A stretch of DNA of 64,000 bases from Rhodovulum sp. MB263 (GTDB taxonomy: Bacteria; Pseudomonadota; Alphaproteobacteria; Rhodobacterales; Rhodobacteraceae): positions 1,922,001 to 1,986,000 of the forward strand of contig NZ_CP020384.1 of the NCBI RefSeq assembly GCF_002073975.1, in the 5' to 3' direction. Positions 8,929 to 17,284 of this stretch are shown here, in pieces. The position numbers were made by a program, and so were the translations under genes. Each line of letters starts with the position of its first letter. The stretch's first letter is position 1. The notes beneath the pieces were generated by a model. That model did no database searches and was not told the origin of the DNA. It saw nothing but the letters and a program-made list of their open reading frames with translations.

Positions 8929-9594
8929 ATGCAGGATACCTCCCCGTTTCCCCATTCCGCCTGGCTTGGCGAACTGCCCGGCGGGCTTCGCCGCCGGTTC
9001 CAGCCGGGCGCGGCCATCGCGCGGCCGGGCGATCTGAGCCGCCCCGGCATTGGTGACGGCGAGGCAGACGTTCCCGACCGGCTTTTCGTTCTGGACGAGG
9101 GGCTGGCCCGGATCTGCCTCAACGGCACGGCGCGGGCGCTGACCATCGGTTACCTGCGCCCCGGCGGGGCCTATGTCACCCATACCCGGGCCTGGGTCGA
9201 GGCGGTCAGCCCATGCACCGTGATCTCCTGGCCGGTCGGCGAGATGCTGGCCCTGGTCAGCCGCCAGCCCGCCCTCGGCCTTGCCGCCTTTCGCGAGGTG
9301 GGCCAGCTCCTGCATGGCGCGCTGAACCTGATCGAGGATCTCGCCTTCCGGCCGGTCGAGTCGCGCTTCGCGCGGTTCCTGCTGAACGAACGCGCGCTGC
9401 AACAGAGCGCGCTGATCCGGCTGATCGACAGCACCGAATCCCTCGCCACGGCGCTCGGGACCTCGCGCCAGACCCTCTCGACCCTGATCAACCGGCTGAT
9501 CCGCGAGGGTGTCCTGTCCCGGCCGGACCGCCGCCATCTGAGGCTTCTCGACATTGCCCGGCTCGAGGCGATGGTCGATCTGTCGCCCGGCTGA
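8929..9594 (+). CDS. cooA: CooA-like CO-responsive Crp/Fnr-family regulator
   Basis: A 221-residue Crp/Fnr-type activator: N-terminal sensor domain (about 20-120), long dimerisation helix, and C-terminal winged helix (about 160-215) with GTSRQTLSTLINRLIREG, close to the CooA recognition helix SSRQTTSTALNSLIKEG. The sensor segment GYLRPGGAYVTHTRAWVEA aligns with CooA's FYLTSGDMFCMHSGCLVEA. The heme histidine (His77 in R. rubrum) is kept as His85, while the redox-switching ligand Cys75 is Val83. The gene directly precedes cowN, as in R. capsulatus, where CooA activates cowN in response to CO. An ordinary Fnr-like regulator is less likely because no N-terminal cysteine cluster is present. Confidence 0.82.
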   Translation: MQDTSPFPHSAWLGELPGGLRRRFQPGAAIARPGDLSRPGIGDGEADVPDRLFVLDEGLARICLNGTARALTIGYLRPGGAYVTHTRAWVEAVSPCTVISWPVGEMLALVSRQPALGLAAFREVGQLLHGALNLIEDLAFRPVESRFARFLLNERALQQSALIRLIDSTESLATALGTSRQTLSTLINRLIREGVLSRPDRRHLRLLDIARLEAMVDLSPG

Positions 9595-9596
9595 CA
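9581..9596 (+). promoter_or_regulatory. Predicted CooA operator upstream of cowN
   Basis: TGTCG-CCCGGC-TGACA is an inverted repeat (TGTC/GACA half-sites, 6-base spacer) with the geometry of Crp-family sites and close to the TGTCA-N6-CGACA type known for R. rubrum CooA. It overlaps the 3' end and stop of cooA, and its centre (9588.5) is 41.5 bases before a start point expected near 9630. The same bases also fit TGT-N10-ACA, the NifA upstream activator consensus. Not tested; pattern match only. Confidence 0.6.
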
Positions 9597-9617
9597 GAAC
9601 CGGTCGCCGCCATCGCC

Positions 9618-9623
9618 TATCAG
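9618..9623 (+). promoter_or_regulatory. Candidate -10 element of the cowN promoter
   Basis: TATCAG places a start near 9630, exactly 41.5 bases from the centre of the predicted CooA site. That is the class II activator arrangement, in which the regulator replaces the -35 element; no -35 hexamer is apparent. A 16-base perfect palindrome (CCCGGGCG/CGCCCGGG, 9633-9648) follows in the leader, two bases before the ribosome site region. Confidence 0.4.
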
Positions 9624-9669
9624 CATCCGGTCCCCGGGCGCGCCCGGGCCGGAAGAGGAGCGCATGGCC

Positions 9670-9948
9670 ATGACCGACCAGACCCCCGACCGCTACGTGA
9701 GCTTCTACGGCATCGATTGCGACCGCAAGGCCGACCGCCTGATCGCCATGCTCACGGCCCATATGGCCCAAAGCCAGTCCCGCTGGGTCGGCTATTTCGA
9801 GCAGAAGCTTGCCGAGAAGGCCCGCATGGGCAATGACAACCTGCATTTCGTGGGCAGCCAGGTGAACAGTCTCGCCGCCTTCTTCGAGGAACTGGGCGAC
9901 GCCGCGGCCGAAGAGCTGCTCTACGATCTCGAGCAGACCTGCTGCTGA
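9670..9948 (+). CDS. cowN: CowN, protects nitrogenase from carbon monoxide
   Basis: A small (92-residue) cytoplasmic protein of the CowN family, which sustains N2-dependent growth when CO is present by shielding Mo-nitrogenase. Family marks are the opening TPDRYVSFYGIDCD, the central HFVGSQVNSLAAFFEEL and the C-terminal Cys-Cys. I prefer ATG 9670: it gives the usual MTD start and sits 9 bases from AGGAG (9656-9660); ATG 9664 is the alternative. The gene follows cooA by 75 bases. No nif genes are visible within the window, unlike R. capsulatus, where cooA-cowN lies near nifHDK. Confidence 0.88.
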   Translation: MTDQTPDRYVSFYGIDCDRKADRLIAMLTAHMAQSQSRWVGYFEQKLAEKARMGNDNLHFVGSQVNSLAAFFEELGDAAAEELLYDLEQTCC

Positions 9949-9954
9949 ACCCGG

Positions 9955-9991
9955 TCTTCTTCCTGGCCGAAATACCCCCGCCGGAGGCGCC
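9955..9991 (+). repeat. Interspersed intergenic element, copy A
   Basis: Contains TCTTCTTCCTGGCCGAAATA followed by CCCCCGCCGGAGGCGCC. It is one of four copies in this window of a sequence with core CTTCTTCCTGGCGAAAATACCC. This copy lies just after cowN, in the 213-base gap before guaB. All copies are intergenic and close to gene ends. Confidence 0.7.
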
Positions 9992-10119
9992 TTGCGGCCG
10001 CCGGAACGGGGCGGCAAGGGGTGGCCGAAGGCCGGGGCAGCGGGGCCATTGGCGCCGTGCGGACCGGGGGCGTCGAGCTTTCCGGCCGATTGGCCCTTTT
10101 CTTTTCTTCCTTTGCGTGA

Positions 10120-11610
<1,491 letters not shown>

Positions 11611-11664
11611 GGCGGAGCAGGGCCTGTGGCCCGCTGAAAGGCCTTGAAAGGCACTGAAACCCAG

Positions 11665-11697
11665 ACCAGCGGCAGTCCCGGAAGGACTGCCGCTGGT
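11665..11697 (+). terminator. Stem-loop terminator after guaB
   Basis: A perfect 14-bp stem, ACCAGCGGCAGTCC with GGACTGCCGCTGGT, around the loop CGGAA, starting 55 bases after the guaB stop. Only a short T stretch follows (TTTGCCTTT), so it is an intrinsic-like terminator with a weak U-tract. Confidence 0.75.
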
Positions 11698-11746
11698 TTG
11701 CCTTTGGCATAACAGCTTCGGGCAAGCGCCCGACCGGGCGCGTCCT

Positions 11747-11778
11747 CAGAGGGCAGAGGGCAGAGGGCAGAGGGCAGA
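11747..11778. repeat. Tandem heptamer repeat (CAGAGGG x4)
   Basis: Four exact head-to-tail copies of CAGAGGG (11747-11774) followed by a partial CAGA, between guaB and the sugar-transferase gene. A slippage-prone array of this kind could vary in copy number. It lies about 85 bases before the predicted promoter, and no role is evident. Confidence 0.85.
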
Positions 11779-11862
11779 TCGACGGAGCAACGCCCGGGCC
11801 TACTGTCTCTGTTCCAAACCTCATATATCACATGAGGACGTGCGCGTAATAATATGAATAAT

Positions 11863-11891
11863 ATTGTTAATTTTATTTATTCGCTTTGATA
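11863..11891 (+). promoter_or_regulatory. Candidate sigma-70 promoter of the sugar-transferase gene
   Basis: TTGTTA, 17 bases, TGATAT, within an unusually AT-rich stretch (about 11845-11900) of an otherwise GC-rich region. It would leave a leader of roughly 65-70 bases before the ATG at 11966. The rest of the 355-base gap 11611-11965 holds the guaB terminator and the heptamer array. Confidence 0.45.
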
Positions 11892-11965
11892 TCGTTAACC
11901 ACTGGCTTACCTGTTTTCGTCGATCCTGGCCGCGGGCACGCAGCGTGTCTCCGGGAGGGGTCGGA

Positions 11966-12592
11966 ATGAACATCACTCTGTTGCAGGTGCCGCGCGCCGA
12001 GGCGGGGGCGATGCCGACCGAACGGCTGGGCGGTTATCGGGGCAAGCGGGCGTTCGATCTGCTGGTCGCGGCGCTGCTTCTGACGCTGACGGCGCCGCTG
12101 ATGCTGGCGATCTGGCTGCTCCTGCGGGCCGGGACCGGGCAGGGCTTCGCCTGTCATCGGCGGATCGGGCATGGAGGCAGACCCATCCGCTGTCTCGTCT
12201 TTCATCTCGGGCGTCGCGACGGGGAGGTCGCCGGCTGGGTGCGGCGTGCCGGCCTGTCCGGCTTGCCATTGCTCTGGTCGGTGCTTCGGGGCGAGATGAG
12301 CCTTGTCGGACCGCGCCCGGCCACGCCTGCCGTTCTGGCACGCTATGGTCTGGCGCGAAACGGCTATCTGGCGATGCGCCCGGGGCTGACCGGGCTTGCC
12401 GATGCCCGGGAAGGGGCGCGGGAGGGTGCGCATTTCTGCGACCGGGTCCATGACGATCTGCGCTACAGCCGGATCGCCTCCCTCGCGCTCGACCTGGGGT
12501 TGATCGCGGCGACCTTGCGGCACCGATGCACAAGGCGGCCGGGCAGGCCCCAGCCGGGCCGTTCGCGGCCCGGTCCGGGGTGCGGCCGCTGA
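11966..12592 (+). CDS. Degenerate bacterial sugar transferase (WcaJ/PglC-like)
   Basis: A 208-residue member of the phosphoglycosyl transferase family, which links a sugar phosphate to undecaprenyl phosphate at the inner membrane. The membrane helix (about 31-54), the RIGHGGRP segment, the RGEMSLVGPRP signature (about 108-118) and MRPGLTGL are kept. However, the catalytic Asp-Glu of the usual LDELPQLW block is replaced: the sequence reads LSGLPLLW (Ser98-Gly99), and the KFRSM block is VFHLG. It is therefore probably not a normal catalyst. ATG 11966 follows GGGAGGGG; the longer reading from 11864 starts inside AT-rich leader DNA. Confidence 0.72.
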   Translation: MNITLLQVPRAEAGAMPTERLGGYRGKRAFDLLVAALLLTLTAPLMLAIWLLLRAGTGQGFACHRRIGHGGRPIRCLVFHLGRRDGEVAGWVRRAGLSGLPLLWSVLRGEMSLVGPRPATPAVLARYGLARNGYLAMRPGLTGLADAREGAREGAHFCDRVHDDLRYSRIASLALDLGLIAATLRHRCTRRPGRPQPGRSRPGPGCGR

Positions 12593-12595
12593 CGC

Positions 12596-14002
12596 TCAGC
12601 TTTCATAGCGGGTCTTGCCGCGCCGGTCGGCATCCATCGGCAGATCCATGTGCAGCGGCTGATGGGCGCGTTGCGAACAGGCCTGGCGCGGGCAAAGCTG
12701 GCAACTGACCCCGATCCTTGCGACCGGCCCGTCGGCGCCCAGATTGATGGCCTGGGCATAGCCGATCCGATGCGCCTCGCCGCGCTCGCAGCCCAGCGCC
12801 ACCGCCAGCCGGTTATCCTGCAGATGCGGGCTGAAGACCGGGCGCTTGACGGTGCGGCTGAGGGTGAAGAACTGGCTGCCATCGGGCATCTCGACCAGCT
12901 GCGGCAGGATCACGCCGGGCGTCGCGAAGGCGTTATGCACATTCCAGACCGGGCAGGAGCCGCCCTTCTCGGCCAGCGCGAAGGGGCTGGCATTGACCCG
13001 CTTGGTCACGTTGCCGGCCTTGTCGACCCGGATCAGGAAGAAACCCACGCCGCGCGCGCCGTCGCGCTGGAGCGCGGTCAGGCGGTGGCTGACCTGCTCG
13101 AAGGAGGTGCCGAAGGCCGCGCCCAGCCGGTCGACATCGTAAGCGGTCTCTTCGGCCAGGGCGAGGAAGGGGGCATAGGGCATCAACAGCGCCGCGGCGA
13201 AGTAGTTGGCCAGCTCGACCCGGCAGCGCGCGGCGGCCAGATCGCTGTCGATGCCGCCTTCCTCGATCATCGACTCGAGCAGATAGGGAATGTCGGCCAG
13301 CGCCAGGACATGGGCCAGCTGGAAGGCCCGGTTGGCATGGTCGAGCGCCTGCGACAGGCGCACCTCGCCCGCCTTCCGGTCGAAGACCCTCAGCGCATCG
13401 GGCATGTCGGCGGCGGGGGCGAGCCGGACCTCGATCCCGAGCTTCTGCCGCAGATAGCGTTTGAGCTGGGCATAGATGTCATCCGGATCGCCCGCGAACT
13501 GGGCGCGCACATTCTCGGCCGCGGTTTCCAGCGCGTCGAAATAGTTGCGGTTCTCGCGGAAGAAGTCATGCACCGCGGTTTCGGGCGATGTCACCAGCAA
13601 CGCGGTGCCGGAGCCGTTGCCGCCGACCCGGGTGATCCGGTCGACGGCGGTGCGATGGCTGCGATAGAGCTGCAGGAACAGGTCGACAAGCCGGGGGGCA
13701 TGGTCGATGGCGCCGCGCAGCTCCTGCAGGTCGGGCCGGTCGCGGCCGAAGGCGGGGTCGGCGACGGCCGCGCGCAGATCGGCCAGCCGTCCGGCATTGC
13801 GGTCGCTCAGCAGCTCGCGGATCTCGACGCCATAGGCCTCGGCCAGCGCCATCAGCACCTTGACCGATAACGATCTCTGGTTGTTTTCCAGCAGGTTAAC
13901 ATAGGCCGGGCTGATATTCAGCTGGCGCGCCATTTCGGCCTGGGTCTGACCATGATCGCGTCGCAACTGGCGCAGTTTCGATCCTATCAACGCTTTTCGC
14001 AT
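12596..14002 (-). CDS. ScfR-type transcriptional regulator (XRE HTH, IrrE-like, DUF2083)
   Basis: A 468-residue regulator with an N-terminal XRE helix-turn-helix (about 8-62, QTQAEMARQLNISPAYVNLL), a middle IrrE-like domain without the zinc HExxH motif, and a C-terminal DUF2083 region with the conserved Cys cluster (SCQLCPRQAC). This layout belongs to the short-chain fatty acyl-CoA regulators (RamB, PccR). They control acetate, propionate or glyoxylate metabolism by sensing acyl-CoA thioesters. It is divergent from the TTT/ligase operon, which it may control. Its exact paralog within the family is not certain. Confidence 0.8.
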   Translation of the reverse strand: MRKALIGSKLRQLRRDHGQTQAEMARQLNISPAYVNLLENNQRSLSVKVLMALAEAYGVEIRELLSDRNAGRLADLRAAVADPAFGRDRPDLQELRGAIDHAPRLVDLFLQLYRSHRTAVDRITRVGGNGSGTALLVTSPETAVHDFFRENRNYFDALETAAENVRAQFAGDPDDIYAQLKRYLRQKLGIEVRLAPAADMPDALRVFDRKAGEVRLSQALDHANRAFQLAHVLALADIPYLLESMIEEGGIDSDLAAARCRVELANYFAAALLMPYAPFLALAEETAYDVDRLGAAFGTSFEQVSHRLTALQRDGARGVGFFLIRVDKAGNVTKRVNASPFALAEKGGSCPVWNVHNAFATPGVILPQLVEMPDGSQFFTLSRTVKRPVFSPHLQDNRLAVALGCERGEAHRIGYAQAINLGADGPVARIGVSCQLCPRQACSQRAHQPLHMDLPMDADRRGKTRYES

Positions 14003-14004
14003 GA

Positions 14005-14045
14005 TTTACAACATTACACAACTGCGGCTTGTAAGATCCGATCTT
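14005..14045. promoter_or_regulatory. Inverted repeats between the ScfR-type gene and tctC
   Basis: TTACAA (14006-14011) and TTGTAA (14029-14034) form a spaced inverted repeat beginning 3 bases upstream of the regulator's start codon. A perfect palindrome AAGATC-C-GATCTT (14033-14045) overlaps its end. The position suits an autoregulatory operator in the 176-base divergent region. Assignment to this regulator is inference. Confidence 0.4.
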
Positions 14046-14178
14046 AACAGATCGACGCGGTTTCGTGTGAAAAATCAGGCCCCATGCCTATTCTCGATCC
14101 TGCGACGGGACGGGATCTGCGGGAAGGGAGGGAACATGCCCGCAGGTTTCGCTCCGCGCTCAGTTCGGGAGGATCAAG

Positions 14179-15156
14179 ATGACAGATGCATTCACACGTC
14201 GGGCGAGCCTTGCCCTGATGGGCGCCGCGGCGCTGAGCGCGGCCGCTCCGGCCTTCGCCGATGAGTGGAAGCCGATCAAGCCCGTCGAGATGGTGATCAT
14301 GGCCGGGCAGGGCGGCGGGGCCGACCAGCTGGCGCGGCTGTTCCAGGCGATCATCCAGAAACAGGGCCTGTCGCGGATGCCGGTCCTGCCGGTCAACAAG
14401 GGGGGCGGCTCGGGCGCCGAGGCGCTGCGCTATCTCAAGGACCGCGAGGGCAACGCCCATACCATCATGGCGACGCTGAACAGCTATTACACGACGCCGC
14501 TCCGCGCCGATATCGGCGTCGACATCGCCGAATTCACGCCGATCGCGCGGATGGCGCTGGACAGTTTCGTGCTCTGGGTCGCGGCCGACAGCGACATTCA
14601 CAACCTCGACGACTATGTCGCCGCGGTGAAGGCGGCAGGCGGCAGCTTCAAGATGGGCGGCACCGGCACCGGGCAGGAGGACAGCCTGGTGACCGCGATG
14701 CTCGAGAAGGAATTCGGCATCAAGCTCACCTATGTGCCCTACAAGGGTGGCGGCGATGTGGCGACCGCGCTGATCGGCGGGCATGTCTCCTCGACCGTCA
14801 ACAACCCGTCGGAACAGATGGGCTTTTACCGCGCGGGCAAGTCGCGCCCCATCGCAGTGCTGACTGCCGAGCGGCTGACGCGCTTCCCCGATCTGCCGAC
14901 CTTCACCGAGCTTGGCCATCCGCTGGTCTATACCATGCAGCGCTCCTTCGTCGGGCCGAAGGACATGCCCGCAGGCGCGGTGGCCTATTACACCGAGATG
15001 TTCCGCCAGCTCAGCGAGACCGAGCAATGGCGCAAATATACCGAGGAACAGGCGCTGCTGGCCGATTTCCTGACAGGCGACGCGTTGCAGGCCTATTTCC
15101 TCGAGGAACGCGACAAGCATGCCGAGATCCTGCGCGACATGAGCTCGTCGAGCTGA
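14179..15156 (+). CDS. tctC: TTT transporter substrate-binding protein (TctC/Bug family)
   Basis: Periplasmic binding protein of a tripartite tricarboxylate transporter. It has 325 residues and a signal peptide that carries a twin-arginine-like motif (FTRRASLALMGAAALS) ending near AFA. Family marks include VIMAGQGGGADQLAR near the N-terminus and LTYVPYKGGGDVATAL. Bug proteins bind carboxylates such as citrate, tartrate or aromatic acids through main-chain contacts, so the ligand cannot be predicted. First gene of the operon; tctB follows after 80 bases. Confidence 0.92.
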   Translation: MTDAFTRRASLALMGAAALSAAAPAFADEWKPIKPVEMVIMAGQGGGADQLARLFQAIIQKQGLSRMPVLPVNKGGGSGAEALRYLKDREGNAHTIMATLNSYYTTPLRADIGVDIAEFTPIARMALDSFVLWVAADSDIHNLDDYVAAVKAAGGSFKMGGTGTGQEDSLVTAMLEKEFGIKLTYVPYKGGGDVATALIGGHVSSTVNNPSEQMGFYRAGKSRPIAVLTAERLTRFPDLPTFTELGHPLVYTMQRSFVGPKDMPAGAVAYYTEMFRQLSETEQWRKYTEEQALLADFLTGDALQAYFLEERDKHAEILRDMSSSS

Positions 15157-15236
15157 GCCGGACCCGGCCCGACGGGCGTACGCCCGCATCCCGTGCCCGC
15201 AGGTCCAGCATCACCGCAGAAGGAGGAGCGACGCCC

Positions 15237-15728
15237 ATGCTTGCCGCCGACCGTCTCATCGCCCTGGCCCTGATGGCCTTTTCCGTCTTCGTCATGTGGT
15301 ATGCCCAGCGCCTGCCGGTCGGCTGGGAGGCCGAGACCGGACCGGGGGCGGGCGCCTTTCCGTTCTGGCTGGGGCTCGGGATGCTGGCCGCCTCGGGCGC
15401 GATCCTGGCGCGGAGCTTCGTGACGCGGCCGCATTCGGGCGAGACCTTCATCCCCGATGCCGACGCGATCCCGCAGATCCTGGGCGTGGTCGGGCTGTTG
15501 CTGGGCGCCATCGCGCTGATCCCGCTTCTGGGGGCCTATATCGCGCTAATGCTGTTCCTGCTGGCCTATCTGCGGCTGATGGGCGGGCATGGCTGGCTGC
15601 TGACCGGCATCCTGACGCTGACGACGCCGGTCTTCCTTTTCTTCTTCTTCGAGGTGACGCTGAAGATCCTGCTGCCCAAGGGCGTGACCGAGCCGCTGTT
15701 CTACCCGCTTTACGCGATGTTCTTCTGA
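15237..15728 (+). CDS. tctB: TTT transporter small membrane subunit (TctB family)
   Basis: A 163-residue membrane protein with four predicted helices, the small subunit of the tripartite tricarboxylate transporter. ATG at 15237 follows AAGGAGGAG (15220-15228). The helix pair near residues 80-110 and the C-terminal FEVTLKILLPKG...FYP segment are usual for TctB. It sits between tctC and tctA; tctA begins 12 bases after its stop. Confidence 0.88.
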   Translation: MLAADRLIALALMAFSVFVMWYAQRLPVGWEAETGPGAGAFPFWLGLGMLAASGAILARSFVTRPHSGETFIPDADAIPQILGVVGLLLGAIALIPLLGAYIALMLFLLAYLRLMGGHGWLLTGILTLTTPVFLFFFFEVTLKILLPKGVTEPLFYPLYAMFF

Positions 15729-15740
15729 GGAGGCCCGGAG

Positions 15741-17264
15741 ATGGACGTTCTTGCGCTTCTGGCCGACGGCTTTGCCAGCTCGATCTCGCCGCTGAACCTC
15801 CTGATCGTGCTGATCGGGGTGACGGTCGGCATCTTCATCGGGGCGATGCCGGGGCTCGGATCGGTCAACGGGGTGGCGATCGTGCTGCCGCTGACCTTCA
15901 TCGTGCCGCCGGGCTCGGCCATCATCCTTCTGGCCGCGATCTATTACGGGGCGATGTATGGCGGCGCGATCAGCTCGATCCTGCTGGGCATTCCCGGCGC
16001 CTCGACCGCTGTCGCCACCACCTTCGACGGCCGGCCGATGGCGCAGAAGGGCGAGGCGGGGCTGGCGCTGATCGTGGCCGCCGTCGCCTCCTTCATCGGC
16101 GGCACGATCTCGGTCCTGCTCTTCACCATCTTCGCGGTGCCGCTGGCCGACATGGCGCTGGCCTTCGGTCCGGCCGAGGAATTCGCGCTGGTGCTGCTGG
16201 CCTTCACCACCTTCGTGGGGCTGGGGGGCGACGACATCCTCAAGACCGTCGTGATGATCTGCCTCGGGCTCGTGCTTTCGACCGTCGGGCTCGACATCAT
16301 CTCGGGCGAGCCGCGGCTGGTGTTCGGCGATCTGCCGGGCTTCTATTCGGGGATCTCGTTTCTGGTGCTGGCGATCGGGGTCTATGGCGTGGGCGAGGTG
16401 CTTTACACCATCGAGACCTCGCGCAATGCGCCCATGGTGACGCCCGCGCGCCTGACCTTCGGGGAACTGCGGGCGGGGCTGTCGAAGATGCGCGGGATGT
16501 GGCGGACCATGAGCCTGGGCTCGGTTCTGGGCTTCTTCGTCGGCATCCTGCCGGCGGCGGGCGCGACGCCCGCCGCGCTGATGAGCTATGGCGTCGCGAA
16601 GTCGATCTCGAAACGTCCCGACAGTTTCGGACGGGGCAACCCCGAGGGCGTGGCCGCGCCCGAGACCGCCAATAACGCTGCATCGACCGGCTCGCTCCTG
16701 CCGATGCTGACGCTGGGCATTCCCGGCTCGCCGACCACGGCGCTTCTGCTGGGGGGCATGGTGATGTGGGGGCTGACGCCCGGCCCGATGCTGTTCGTCG
16801 AGCAGAAGGAATTCGTCTGGGGGCTGATCAGCTCGCTTTACACCGCGAACCTGGCGGCGGTGCTGGTCAATATCGCGCTGATCCCGGTCTTCGTCTGGGC
16901 GCTGAGGATGCCTTTGTCTGTGCTCTGCGCCATGGTGCTGGTCCTGTGCATCGTCGGCGGCTACGCGCCCGATCAGCGCCTGCACGACGTCTGGATGATC
17001 GCGGGCTTCGGGGTCGCGGGCTACCTTCTGCGAAAGGCCGATTACCCGCTGGCGCCGCTGGTGCTGGCGCTGGTGCTGGGACCCTTGATGGAAAAGAGTT
17101 TCCGTCAGACCATGATCGCGGAACATGGCGACCTGACGGTCTTCATCGAGCGGCCGATCGCGGCGATCTTCGTGGCGATCTCGGTCTTGCTTTTCGCGCT
17201 GCCGCTGATCCGGGCCCTGCGCCGGGGCCGCAATGGCAGCTCCCGACCGGCTCCGGCCGAGTGA
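15741..17264 (+). CDS. tctA: TTT transporter large membrane subunit (TctA family)
   Basis: A 507-residue permease with about 11-12 membrane helices. It contains the two TctA signature regions: GAMPGLGSVNGVAIVLP with the following GAMYGGAISSILLGIPG, and the internal counterpart GILPAAGATPAALMSYGVAK with TLGIPGSPTTALLLGG. GAGGAGGC precedes the start. With TctC and TctB it forms a complete importer for an unidentified carboxylate. Confidence 0.93.
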   Translation: MDVLALLADGFASSISPLNLLIVLIGVTVGIFIGAMPGLGSVNGVAIVLPLTFIVPPGSAIILLAAIYYGAMYGGAISSILLGIPGASTAVATTFDGRPMAQKGEAGLALIVAAVASFIGGTISVLLFTIFAVPLADMALAFGPAEEFALVLLAFTTFVGLGGDDILKTVVMICLGLVLSTVGLDIISGEPRLVFGDLPGFYSGISFLVLAIGVYGVGEVLYTIETSRNAPMVTPARLTFGELRAGLSKMRGMWRTMSLGSVLGFFVGILPAAGATPAALMSYGVAKSISKRPDSFGRGNPEGVAAPETANNAASTGSLLPMLTLGIPGSPTTALLLGGMVMWGLTPGPMLFVEQKEFVWGLISSLYTANLAAVLVNIALIPVFVWALRMPLSVLCAMVLVLCIVGGYAPDQRLHDVWMIAGFGVAGYLLRKADYPLAPLVLALVLGPLMEKSFRQTMIAEHGDLTVFIERPIAAIFVAISVLLFALPLIRALRRGRNGSSRPAPAE

Positions 17265-17284
17265 TGTAACGAGACAGAAAGGAC

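Noticed and set aside
13980-14060. Possible riboswitch in the divergent regulator/tctC region
   Set aside because: Only short inverted repeats are seen; no conserved aptamer core that I recognise.
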